Shown here: one piece after another, positions 1-7,371 of the stretch
Layout of the letters: every line of letters starts with the position of its first letter
How positions within the stretch are numbered: position 1 is the first letter of the stretch
From: an uncultured Erysipelotrichaceae bacterium
GTDB lineage: Bacteria; Bacillota_I; Bacilli_A; RF39; UBA660
Assembly (NCBI GenBank): GCA_902795725.1
Contig: CADBLY010000014.1
Location: 1 to 9,820 of the forward strand
Length of the DNA: 9,820 nt
Direction: 5' to 3'
Notes under the pieces: generated by a model
Seen by the model: the letters and a program-made list of their open reading frames with translations, nothing else
What the model was told of the DNA's origin: nothing
Databases searched by the model: none
Program-made: the position numbers and the translations under genes

Positions 1-20
1 ACTTTTGATTAAACTTTAAG

Positions 21-47
21 AAAAAAGAATCCAGTATTTGGATTCTT
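21..47 (-). terminator. Rho-independent terminator of the ABC export operon
   Basis: On the minus strand an 8-bp perfect stem (AAGAATCC / GGATTCTT, arms at 40-47 and 25-32) with a 7-base loop is followed at once by a T-run ending in TTTTTTCTT. It starts 14 bases after the stop codon of the last exporter gene, the right place to end the three-gene operon. The structure is read directly from the sequence; its activity is inferred. Confidence 0.85.
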
Positions 48-60
48 GAATGTTAATATA

Positions 61-1860
61 TTAATCTATTGTTTTTTCAAATTGGGAATTGTATAGATCA
101 GCATAGAAGCCTTTTTTCTTTAATAATTCTTTATGGTTACCTTGTTCAATGATGTTACCGTCTTTCATTACAAGAATTAAATCAGCATTTTTAATAGTTG
201 ATAGACGATGGGCAATGATGAATGATGTTCTTCCTTTGGTTAGTTTATCCATGGCTTTTGCTACTACTTCTTCTGTTCTTGTATCTACACTACTTGTTGC
301 TTCGTCTAATATTAAGAATGGAGCATCTTTTATCATACCTCTAGCAATGGTTATCAATTGCTTTTGTCCAGCTGAGATACTTTCGGTATCGTTTACCATG
401 CTGTCATAACCGTTTGGTAAGGTTCTTATAAAGTGGTCTATTCCTACTTGTTTACATGCTTTTTTGATTTCTTCATCTGTTATGTTTTCTTTATTATAGG
501 CAATGTTTTCTTTTATGGTTCCATTGAATAACCAGGTATCTTGTAATACCATGATAAATAAGTCATGGATGTTTTCTCTGGATAATTCTTTTATAGATAT
601 ACCATCAATTATAATATCCCCACTATTTATTTCATAGAACTTCATGAGTAAATTTACCATGGTTGTTTTACCTGCTCCTGTTGGTCCAACTATTGCTATC
701 TTTTGTCCTTTTTTTACTTTCGCACTAAAGTCTTTAATAATTATTTCGTTTTTATCATAGCCAAATTTAACATGTTTAAATTCAATATTTCCTTTTACTT
801 TTGAATTATCTAGTTGTTTTTTTATTTTTTCTTTTGTCATTTCTTGTTCATCTAAGAATTCAAAGACTCTTTCTGATGCTGCTGCTGTTGATTGGAATTG
901 AGTTGCTGATTGCGCTATTGTTGATAATGGGTTTGTGAATAATCTAATATAGATCATGAATGCTACAATGGATCCAATACTTGTTTTACCATTAATAACT
1001 AGCATGGCTCCGACAATACATACTGCTAGATAACCAAAGTTACCAATAAACATCATGATTGGTTGCATCATACCTGATATGAATTGACTTTTTCTCGCAC
1101 TTTCATATAATTTATCATTTATCTCATCAAATTTTTTATTTGATTCTTTTAGTCCATTGTATACTTTAACAACGTTATGACCAGAATACATTTCTTCGAT
1201 ATGACCATTGATATTGCCTAATTCATTTTGTTGCATGGTGAAGTATTTTTGTGATTTAGATAGTATTACTATCATTAATGAAAAACCGATAATAGTAGCT
1301 ATTATAGCGGTAATAGCCATTATCCAATTGGTTACAAACATCATTATTACAGAGCCTAAAAATAAGGTGATTGATGAAACTAACATTGATACGCTATTAT
1401 TCATACTTTGACCAATGGTATCAACATCATTGGTTACTCTAGATAAGGTATCTCCATAACTATGTTTATCAAAGTATTTTAATGGTAATCTATTTATCTT
1501 TTTAGATATATCAGATCTTAATCTTTTGGCAAATTTATTAGTTACTGTTGCCATTATAAAACCTGTTATATAATTAAATACCACACTTATTATATATATA
1601 ACAAGTAAGAATAAGGCAATGCTTTTAATGGCATTAAAGTCCATTTTACCCATTAATCCTTTGGTTATTTCATTTGTCATATCACTTAATTTATTTGGTC
1701 CAATTATAGAACAAATAGAACCAATGGTAGCTAATATAATTGATATGATAATTGATATATAGTAAGGTTTACAATAGTTAATTAAATTTGACATTGCTTC
1801 TTTAAAATTATTTGCTTTGTCATTACTTGTATTCATACCGTGAGGTCCTCTATTTTTCAT
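61..1860 (-). CDS. Heterodimeric ABC exporter, catalytic half (ABC membrane + ATPase domains)
   Basis: This 599-residue protein is a type I (ABCB-like) exporter half-transporter, a membrane pump likely to expel drugs, peptides or lipids. About six membrane helices (roughly residues 33-315) precede a nucleotide-binding domain. Visible motifs are Walker A GPTGAGKT (392-399), Q-loop Gln440, Walker B FLILDE with catalytic Glu520, and switch His551 (IIAHR). The signature is SAGQ (496-499) instead of SGGQ, as in the consensus-site subunits of EfrB/TM288-type heterodimers. It should therefore pair with the preceding gene, which has the complementary defects. The first ATG is chosen because GGAGG lies 9 bases upstream and the N-terminal RGPHG stretch is typical of this family; Met9 is a weaker alternative. 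It overlaps the upstream gene by 11 bases, which suggests translational coupling. The substrate cannot be told from sequence. Confidence 0.95.
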   Translation of the reverse strand: MKNRGPHGMNTSNDKANNFKEAMSNLINYCKPYYISIIISIILATIGSICSIIGPNKLSDMTNEITKGLMGKMDFNAIKSIALFLLVIYIISVVFNYITGFIMATVTNKFAKRLRSDISKKINRLPLKYFDKHSYGDTLSRVTNDVDTIGQSMNNSVSMLVSSITLFLGSVIMMFVTNWIMAITAIIATIIGFSLMIVILSKSQKYFTMQQNELGNINGHIEEMYSGHNVVKVYNGLKESNKKFDEINDKLYESARKSQFISGMMQPIMMFIGNFGYLAVCIVGAMLVINGKTSIGSIVAFMIYIRLFTNPLSTIAQSATQFQSTAAASERVFEFLDEQEMTKEKIKKQLDNSKVKGNIEFKHVKFGYDKNEIIIKDFSAKVKKGQKIAIVGPTGAGKTTMVNLLMKFYEINSGDIIIDGISIKELSRENIHDLFIMVLQDTWLFNGTIKENIAYNKENITDEEIKKACKQVGIDHFIRTLPNGYDSMVNDTESISAGQKQLITIARGMIKDAPFLILDEATSSVDTRTEEVVAKAMDKLTKGRTSFIIAHRLSTIKNADLILVMKDGNIIEQGNHKELLKKKGFYADLYNSQFEKTID

Positions 1861-3613
1861 TTTTTAATTCCTCCTCACTTAATTGCGATAAGGCAATTTC
1901 TTTATATATTTTACAACTTTTTAATAGTTCTTTATGGGTACCTATTCCAACCATTTTACCTTCATCTAATACTATTATTTTGTCGGCATCTTTAATGGTT
2001 CCAATTCTTTGAGCAACTATTAAAGTTGTTACTCCTTTAATATTTTTCTTTAATTCTTTTCTTAATTTATAATCTGTTTTATAGTCTAATGCACTAAAGG
2101 AATCATCAAATATTAATATTTCTGGATCTCTTGATATAGCTCTAGCGATAGCTAATCTTTGTTTTTGACCACCTGATATGTTAGTTCCACCTTGTGATAT
2201 ATAAGAATTATATTTATCTTCCATTTTTAAAACAAATTCTTCTGCTTGTGCTACTTCAATGGCTTTTTTGATATTCTCTTTGGTTTTTTTCTTACCACTA
2301 TCACCATAGCCTACATTATATTTAATATCACCACTAAACATTATGGCTTTTTGTGGAATATAAGCTATTTTTTTATATAGATATTCTAAATCATAATCTT
2401 TAACGTTTATATCATCGATTAATACTTCACCATCGGTAACATCATAGAAACGTGGTATTAAGTTTATAAGAGTACTTTTACCACTTCCGGTTGATCCAAT
2501 AAAAGCTACTGTTTCTCCTTTTAAAACTTTAAAACTAATATCTTTTAACATATATTCTTCACTATCAGGATATTTAAAAGATACATTTTTAAATTCTACT
2601 GTTCCTACTGAACTACTAGCTTTTATATTTATTTTTCCTGGTTTAATAGCTATAGGTGAAGATAATACTTCATTAATACGATTAGCAGATATGCTAGATC
2701 TTGGATATAGAATAAAGATCATTGATAACATCATAAATGACATTACTATTTGCATAGCATATGATGAAAATACTACCATATCTCCAAAGATATTTATTTT
2801 ATCGGTTATGTTAGCTGAATCTATAATATAAGCTCCTGAATAGTATATAGCTAAGGATAATCCGGTCATTATAAATATCATAACGGGACTAATAATAGCC
2901 ATCATACGTTGTGTGAACATTTGCGTTTTAGTTAGATCATTATTAGCTATATCAAACTTATCTTCTTGAAACTTTTCAGCATTAAAGGCTCTAACTACAC
3001 GAATACCAGTTAAGTGTTCCCGAGTTACTTTATTTAAATTATCAACTAGTTTTTGAACAATTTTAAATTTAGGTAAAGCAAGTAAAAGAAGTATTGTTAT
3101 CATAACAAGTAAAACTGCTACGGCCCCACCAGTTATAGCTGTCCATTGCCAACTTTTATTAGAGATTTTACATATAGCCCATACTGCAGTTATAGGAGCT
3201 TTAATAAGTAATTGTAAGCCCATAGCTATAAACATTTGAACTTGAGTAATATCATTTGTCGTACGAGTAATTAAACTAGCTGTTGAAAACTGTTTAATTT
3301 CCGTCATACTAAATTTACCAACTTTTCTAAATACATCTTTTCTTATTTTTTTAGAAAAACCTGCTGCCACATTAGCTGCAAAATATCCAACAATAATAGC
3401 GGATACTAAACTACCTAAAGCACACAATGTCATGCCAATAGCCGGATTTTTTAAATCAGCTATCTTTGTTCCTTTTGTGGATATCAATTTAGTTATAGTT
3501 GCTGTATAATCAGGTAGTTTTAAATCTAACCATACTTGCACAACAACAAAGATAATACTTATAAACATAAATATTAATTCTTTCTTACCTATTCTTTTGA
3601 ATATTTTTAACAT
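1850..3613 (-). CDS. Heterodimeric ABC exporter, degenerate-site half
   Basis: This 587-residue protein is a type I ABC exporter half-transporter with an N-terminal membrane domain (about residues 10-305) and a C-terminal ATPase domain. Walker A is GSTGSGKS (373-380), the Q-loop is Gln421 and the signature is a full SGGQ (480-483). Walker B runs ILIFD (499-503) but is followed by Asp504 where the catalytic Glu belongs, and the switch His is replaced by Gln535 (IVAQR). In the EfrA/TM287 type these changes mark the half whose own Walker site hydrolyses ATP poorly; it lends its intact signature to the partner's active site. An AAGGAG site sits 7 bases before the ATG, and the gene starts 17 bases after the MacB-like gene. 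The next gene is its partner. This is most likely a multidrug or peptide exporter; the substrate is unknown. Confidence 0.95.
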   Translation of the reverse strand: MLKIFKRIGKKELIFMFISIIFVVVQVWLDLKLPDYTATITKLISTKGTKIADLKNPAIGMTLCALGSLVSAIIVGYFAANVAAGFSKKIRKDVFRKVGKFSMTEIKQFSTASLITRTTNDITQVQMFIAMGLQLLIKAPITAVWAICKISNKSWQWTAITGGAVAVLLVMITILLLLALPKFKIVQKLVDNLNKVTREHLTGIRVVRAFNAEKFQEDKFDIANNDLTKTQMFTQRMMAIISPVMIFIMTGLSLAIYYSGAYIIDSANITDKINIFGDMVVFSSYAMQIVMSFMMLSMIFILYPRSSISANRINEVLSSPIAIKPGKINIKASSSVGTVEFKNVSFKYPDSEEYMLKDISFKVLKGETVAFIGSTGSGKSTLINLIPRFYDVTDGEVLIDDINVKDYDLEYLYKKIAYIPQKAIMFSGDIKYNVGYGDSGKKKTKENIKKAIEVAQAEEFVLKMEDKYNSYISQGGTNISGGQKQRLAIARAISRDPEILIFDDSFSALDYKTDYKLRKELKKNIKGVTTLIVAQRIGTIKDADKIIVLDEGKMVGIGTHKELLKSCKIYKEIALSQLSEEELKNEK

Positions 3614-3630
3614 TTTTTCACTCCTTTTTA

Positions 3631-6159
3631 TTATTCGGATCTTAAAGCTATTACTGGATCTTTTTTGCTTGCTAATTTAGCTGGTATTAATCCGGCTATG
3701 ACGGTAAGTAACATACTAATAATTACAAGAATAACTCCACCCAATAATGGAAGCTTAGATATACCTGAAATATTTGTTATTGATTTTATTATAGCATTAA
3801 TTGGAATATTAAGTAAGATGGTTACTAATATGCCTATTAAACCTGCACATAAACCAATAATAAATGTTTCAGCATTAAAGACTCTAGATATATCTTTTTT
3901 ACTAGCTCCTATAGCTCTTAATATCCCTATTTCTTTGGTTCTTTCAAGTACGGATATATAAGTTATTATACCTATCATAATAGATGATACAATTAATGAT
4001 ATTCCTACAAAAGCTATTAAAACATAACTGATTATATCTACAATAGATGTCACACTTTTCATCATGATACCAACCATATCAGTATAGTTTATTTTGTTTT
4101 CTTCTTGTTGTTTTTTATTATATTTTTTTATAATATCAGTAATCTGTTCTTTTGATTTAAAGTCTTTAGCATAAATGCTTATAGTAGCTGGGTTCTCTAA
4201 ATCAACTACTCCTAGTTTTTGTAAATTACTTTCGTAAGTTGAACTACTATTATTATTATAATTTTCAATTACTTTACTTAATTCTGAACTTGATAAAGTA
4301 GCTAGATATTTTTGCCTTTCACTTGATAAATCATTCATATTAAAAGTATCTGAAGTACTAAAAGGCATACCAGTAAAGATATTAATATTTTGATTTTCTT
4401 GTTGTTCTTTAACAATATCACTATTATTTATTTTATCAATAACATAATTATTTAAGTCCTTAGTATAACCTATCATGCCAGTAGTTGATACTCCTTTAGT
4501 ATCTTTTCCTACTTTTACAATACCACTTATTTTTATTTCTAAAGCACTATTTAATTTTTCTTTTAAATATTCTTCATCTTTAGAGTAATCTATCCATATA
4601 CCATTATCTTTTTTATAATAATCTGTATTTAATAATACTTTAAATTTATAGTTTAATAATTCATCATATGAATAACTAGTTGTAGTCTCATCTAGTTCTT
4701 TTTTTGTTTCAATGATATTTTTAAGTTCATTTTGATCTTTTAATCCTATTGCATATAATGCATAATCACTTATTTCATTATGTTCATCTACTATCAAGAC
4801 TACTTCATCATAGCTAGTTGGCCATGAACCTGCTAAGATATCATATTGACTTTTTAATAATTTTTTATTATCAATTAATTCGGTAAATACATCCGTCTTT
4901 TGATAACTACTCATAAATGGATTACTAACCATTCCTTCAAGACCCATTATTTCAAATAAATTAGCTGGATTAGACTTACAGATCTTTCCATTATTATCAT
5001 GATATATTTGTAAATCTAAGTCATAACCATATTGGATTGAACTTGTATTTTCAGCAATATTGGAATCATTATCTATAAATTTTTTAAACTTTGATAAATT
5101 ATTTGTTTTTATTTTAGATGTCATACTATTTACTATTTGATTCATGATATTGCTTGAATAAACTTTTTTATTATCATGATTATGTTTATTATCAGTTTTC
5201 ATAAATGCTTGCATCATAGCTGATGCATCAATAGTTTCTTTTTCAATAGTAATTGGATAACTTGATAATGTATCTTCTTCAACTTTGTTTATATATCTTC
5301 TCACACCATTACTTAAAGATAGAATGAGTGCGATACCTATAATACCAATGGAACCTGCAAATGACGTTAGTAAAGTACGTCCTTTTTTTGTTAATAAATT
5401 ATTTAAACTTAGGAATAAAGCAGTTATAAAAGACATTGATGTTTTTCTTTTATTATCAATTGTCTCATTATTACCATCAATATCATAAGGATTAGAATCA
5501 CTTATTATTTTACCATCGGATAATTTTATAATACGAGTGGAGTAATTATCAGCTAATTCTGGATTGTGCGTAACCATAATAACTAATCTATCTTTAGCTA
5601 TTTTTTTAAGTAATTCCATAATTTGAATACTAGTTTTACTATCTAAGGCTCCCGTTGGTTCATCGGCAAGTAATATATCAGGATCATTTACTAATGCACG
5701 AGCAATAGCAACTCTTTGCATTTGTCCACCAGACATCTGGTTAGGTCTTTTATGAACATGATCAGCTAATCCAACATCTTTTAGAACTCTTAAAGCTCTT
5801 TTTCTTCTTTCTTTTTTACTTACTCCAGATAAAGTAAGAGCAAGTTCAACATTAGATAATGCTGTTTGATGCGGAATTAAATTATAGCTTTGAAAAACAA
5901 AACCAATAGAATGATTACGATATCTATCCCACTGTTTATCTTTAAAACGTTTGGTGGATTTGTTATTAATAATTAAATCACCACTGGTATATTTATCTAA
6001 GCCACCAATAATATTTAAAAGTGTTGTTTTACCGGATCCACTCGCACCTAGAATAGATACAAATTCATTTTTTCTAAAACTAATACTAATGTTATCTAAG
6101 GCTTTTTGTTTCAAACTATCTGTTTGATAAACTTTTGTTATCCTTTTTACTTGTAGCAT
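3631..6159 (-). CDS. MacB-like ABC transporter, fused ATPase and FtsX-type permease with large external domain
   Basis: This 842-residue protein has a LolD/MacB-type ATPase at residues 1-225: Walker A GASGSGKT (38-45), Q-loop Gln90, signature SGGQ (143-146), Walker B DILLADEP (161-168) and His198. A first membrane helix lies near 262-283, then about 410 external residues, then three helices near 705-735, 762-790 and 806-828. The cytoplasmic loop EIGILRAIGA (743-752) and the terminal KKDPVIALR match FtsX/MacB permeases. MacB-type transporters do not pump through the bilayer; they transmit force to external substrates such as peptides, lipoproteins or toxins. The external domain is well above that of E. 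coli MacB (whole protein about 650 residues). It is Asn/Lys/Ser-rich with a His cluster (KHNHDN) near 325-330. GGAGG lies 4 bases before the ATG. It is first in an operon with the two exporter halves. The substrate is unknown; bacteriocin or antibiotic defence is plausible. Confidence 0.93.
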   Translation of the reverse strand: MLQVKRITKVYQTDSLKQKALDNISISFRKNEFVSILGASGSGKTTLLNIIGGLDKYTSGDLIINNKSTKRFKDKQWDRYRNHSIGFVFQSYNLIPHQTALSNVELALTLSGVSKKERRKRALRVLKDVGLADHVHKRPNQMSGGQMQRVAIARALVNDPDILLADEPTGALDSKTSIQIMELLKKIAKDRLVIMVTHNPELADNYSTRIIKLSDGKIISDSNPYDIDGNNETIDNKRKTSMSFITALFLSLNNLLTKKGRTLLTSFAGSIGIIGIALILSLSNGVRRYINKVEEDTLSSYPITIEKETIDASAMMQAFMKTDNKHNHDNKKVYSSNIMNQIVNSMTSKIKTNNLSKFKKFIDNDSNIAENTSSIQYGYDLDLQIYHDNNGKICKSNPANLFEIMGLEGMVSNPFMSSYQKTDVFTELIDNKKLLKSQYDILAGSWPTSYDEVVLIVDEHNEISDYALYAIGLKDQNELKNIIETKKELDETTTSYSYDELLNYKFKVLLNTDYYKKDNGIWIDYSKDEEYLKEKLNSALEIKISGIVKVGKDTKGVSTTGMIGYTKDLNNYVIDKINNSDIVKEQQENQNINIFTGMPFSTSDTFNMNDLSSERQKYLATLSSSELSKVIENYNNNSSSTYESNLQKLGVVDLENPATISIYAKDFKSKEQITDIIKKYNKKQQEENKINYTDMVGIMMKSVTSIVDIISYVLIAFVGISLIVSSIMIGIITYISVLERTKEIGILRAIGASKKDISRVFNAETFIIGLCAGLIGILVTILLNIPINAIIKSITNISGISKLPLLGGVILVIISMLLTVIAGLIPAKLASKKDPVIALRSE

Positions 6160-6195
6160 ATTTCCTCCATTATAAATTTATTACCCCTCACTTAT

Positions 6196-6201
6196 ATTAT
6201 A
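6196..6201 (-). promoter_or_regulatory. Candidate -10 box close to the export operon
   Basis: A perfect TATAAT (minus strand) lies about 37 bases upstream of the MacB-like start codon and would give a leader of roughly 30 bases. The hexamer 17 bases upstream reads AAGGAA, a poor -35, but an A-run lies just beyond it and could act as an UP-like element. In DNA this AT-rich a TATAAT alone is weak evidence. Confidence 0.3.
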
Positions 6202-6263
6202 CGAGATAAATGTCTAATTTCCTTTTTTTTCGTGAAATTTTTATAATTTTTTAAACTTATTAC

Positions 6264-6292
6264 ATGGTAACACGCTTATTATACCTTGTCAA
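6264..6292 (-). promoter_or_regulatory. Candidate sigma-70-type promoter of the export operon
   Basis: On the minus strand a perfect -35 TTGACA (6287-6292) is followed after exactly 17 bases by TACCAT (6264-6269), a 4-of-6 match to the -10 consensus. It lies downstream of the protease gene's terminator and about 105 bases upstream of the MacB-like start codon, giving an untranslated leader near 100 bases with no riboswitch-like fold that I can see. A 4-bp inverted repeat TTAC-CAT-GTAA overlaps the -10, a possible but weak operator. Confidence 0.45.
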
Positions 6293-6360
6293 ACTGTATT
6301 ATTATAAGAAATAATATTTTTTATATTTTCATAATCTTCATAAGTTATGAATGAAAGGAG

Positions 6361-6403
6361 TGAATAAAATAAATGAACAAGGTTAATTATGGCCTTGTTC
6401 ATT
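6361..6403 (-). terminator. Rho-independent terminator of the PrsW-family gene
   Basis: An 11-bp perfect inverted repeat (AATGAACAAGG / CCTTGTTCATT, arms at 6372-6382 and 6393-6403) with a 10-base loop is followed on the minus strand by the T-rich run TTATTTTATT. The stop codon of the protease gene lies in the loop, so the last codons form the upstream arm. It separates the protease transcript from the export operon. Confidence 0.85.
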
Positions 6404-7300
6404 ATTGTTAGTTTCATCATCATCTGATGAAAACATCTTCATACAAAAATTGTTTGTTTCATATTGTTTTGTTTCAGGATTAAAACTACCATGTTCTTCC
6501 CTTTCAAAAAGATTTTTTCTTATTTCTTCACTATGAATAGTTGCTTCATCTTTATAATCCATTATGATATCATCTGGTTTATAATTATCTTCATCATAAT
6601 AAGAAATATCTAAATTATTCATTTTATACATTTTAATTATGGCTAGAGCATATAAGAATACAGTATAAGCAATTAATCCGTAATAGGCACTATTAACATT
6701 GAAATTACAAATATAATCATACATTCCATGTAATATCAATGGAACAAAAAAAGCGATATATCGATATTTTAAACAATCGGTATTTAACCCCTTTTTAATA
6801 CATCCTTTTGCTAGCCCTAAATAATAACCCATAACAATACCAAATGACGCATGAGCAGGTATAGTAAATATTGCTCTTGATAATGCTATTCCTAATCCTT
6901 GATTATTTAAATACATAAGGTTTTCTAAAAAAGCAAAACCTAATGATACAAAAACGCCATATACTATACCATCATAAGGATATTTAAACTTTTTACTTCG
7001 AAAACTAAAGAAGTTTAACATTATAAATTTAGATAATTCTTCTACAACAGCAATCATACCAAAAGCAACTAAGAAAAATTCCCAATCTTGTTTTAGAAAA
7101 GGTGATGCTGAACTTAATTCATATACCCTACCGTCTAAAAAAGAAGATGTTAATCTAACTAGAAAAAAGGATAATAATCCACCTATAAATAATAATCCTA
7201 ACATCCAATATGGTTGTTTTTCTTTTTCATTTAAGCTATATATAGTCCACATAATAAGACCAACAGGTATTATGGTAAATAGCAATATTAATAGCCACAT
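6383..7300 (-). CDS. PrsW-family intramembrane protease with acidic C-terminal tail
   Basis: This 305-residue polytopic membrane protein has about seven predicted helices (near 1-22, 32-52, 73-99, 109-130, 140-165, 181-198 and 205-226). It carries the conserved PrsW/CAAX-protease-like motifs: the glutamate pair in VVEELSKF (Glu87, Glu88), FLEN (Glu126), the AHASFG segment (His150) and LHGMYD (His191, Asp195), which together form a putative metal-type active site in the membrane. Bacillus subtilis PrsW makes the first cut in the anti-sigma factor RsiW under antimicrobial peptide or envelope stress; the substrate here is unknown and no sigma/anti-sigma pair is in the window. Residues about 230-305 form a hydrophilic tail rich in Asp, Glu and Asn, making the protein longer than B. 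subtilis PrsW (about 218 residues). AAAGGGATG precedes the ATG. It has its own promoter and terminator, so it is probably monocistronic. Confidence 0.88.
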   Translation of the reverse strand: MWLLILLFTIIPVGLIMWTIYSLNEKEKQPYWMLGLLFIGGLLSFFLVRLTSSFLDGRVYELSSASPFLKQDWEFFLVAFGMIAVVEELSKFIMLNFFSFRSKKFKYPYDGIVYGVFVSLGFAFLENLMYLNNQGLGIALSRAIFTIPAHASFGIVMGYYLGLAKGCIKKGLNTDCLKYRYIAFFVPLILHGMYDYICNFNVNSAYYGLIAYTVFLYALAIIKMYKMNNLDISYYDEDNYKPDDIIMDYKDEATIHSEEIRKNLFEREEHGSFNPETKQYETNNFCMKMFSSDDDETNNNEQGHN

Positions 7301-7334
7301 ATTATCATCCCTTTATATTGTTATCTCTAATTAA

Positions 7335-7363
7335 ATACTACCATGATTTATGAAAAATGTAAA
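7335..7363 (-). promoter_or_regulatory. Candidate promoter of the PrsW-family gene
   Basis: On the minus strand TTTACA (7358-7363, 5 of 6 to the -35 consensus), a 17-base spacer and TAGTAT (7335-7340, 4 of 6) preceded by TGG as an extended -10. It lies in the 71-base gap between feoB and the protease gene. I see no terminator hairpin after feoB, so some read-through from the iron operon is possible. Confidence 0.5.
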
Positions 7364-7371
7364 TATAAATT

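Noticed and set aside
6149..6172. Seven-codon upstream frame (MEEICYK) overlapping the MacB-like start
   Set aside because: Its ATG is part of ATGGAGG, the ribosome site of the real gene, and its own upstream GAGGGG is 13 bases away. Nothing supports it as a regulatory leader peptide.
6160..6263. Riboswitch or T-box in the leader of the export operon
   Set aside because: No conserved T-box sequence, metabolite-riboswitch core or antiterminator/terminator pair is recognisable; the leader is A-rich and weakly structured.
6373..6411. Plus-strand 12-codon frame (MNKVNYGLVHYC) with AAGGAG upstream
   Set aside because: It lies inside the terminator hairpin of the protease gene, the ribosome-site spacing of 12 bases is long and no plus-strand promoter was seen. 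The resemblance to a leader peptide is probably chance.
7301..7371. Terminator after feoB
   Set aside because: Only imperfect AT-rich complementarity is present (ATTTAT / ATAAAT) without a stable stem plus T-run; the promoter of the next gene explains the gap better.
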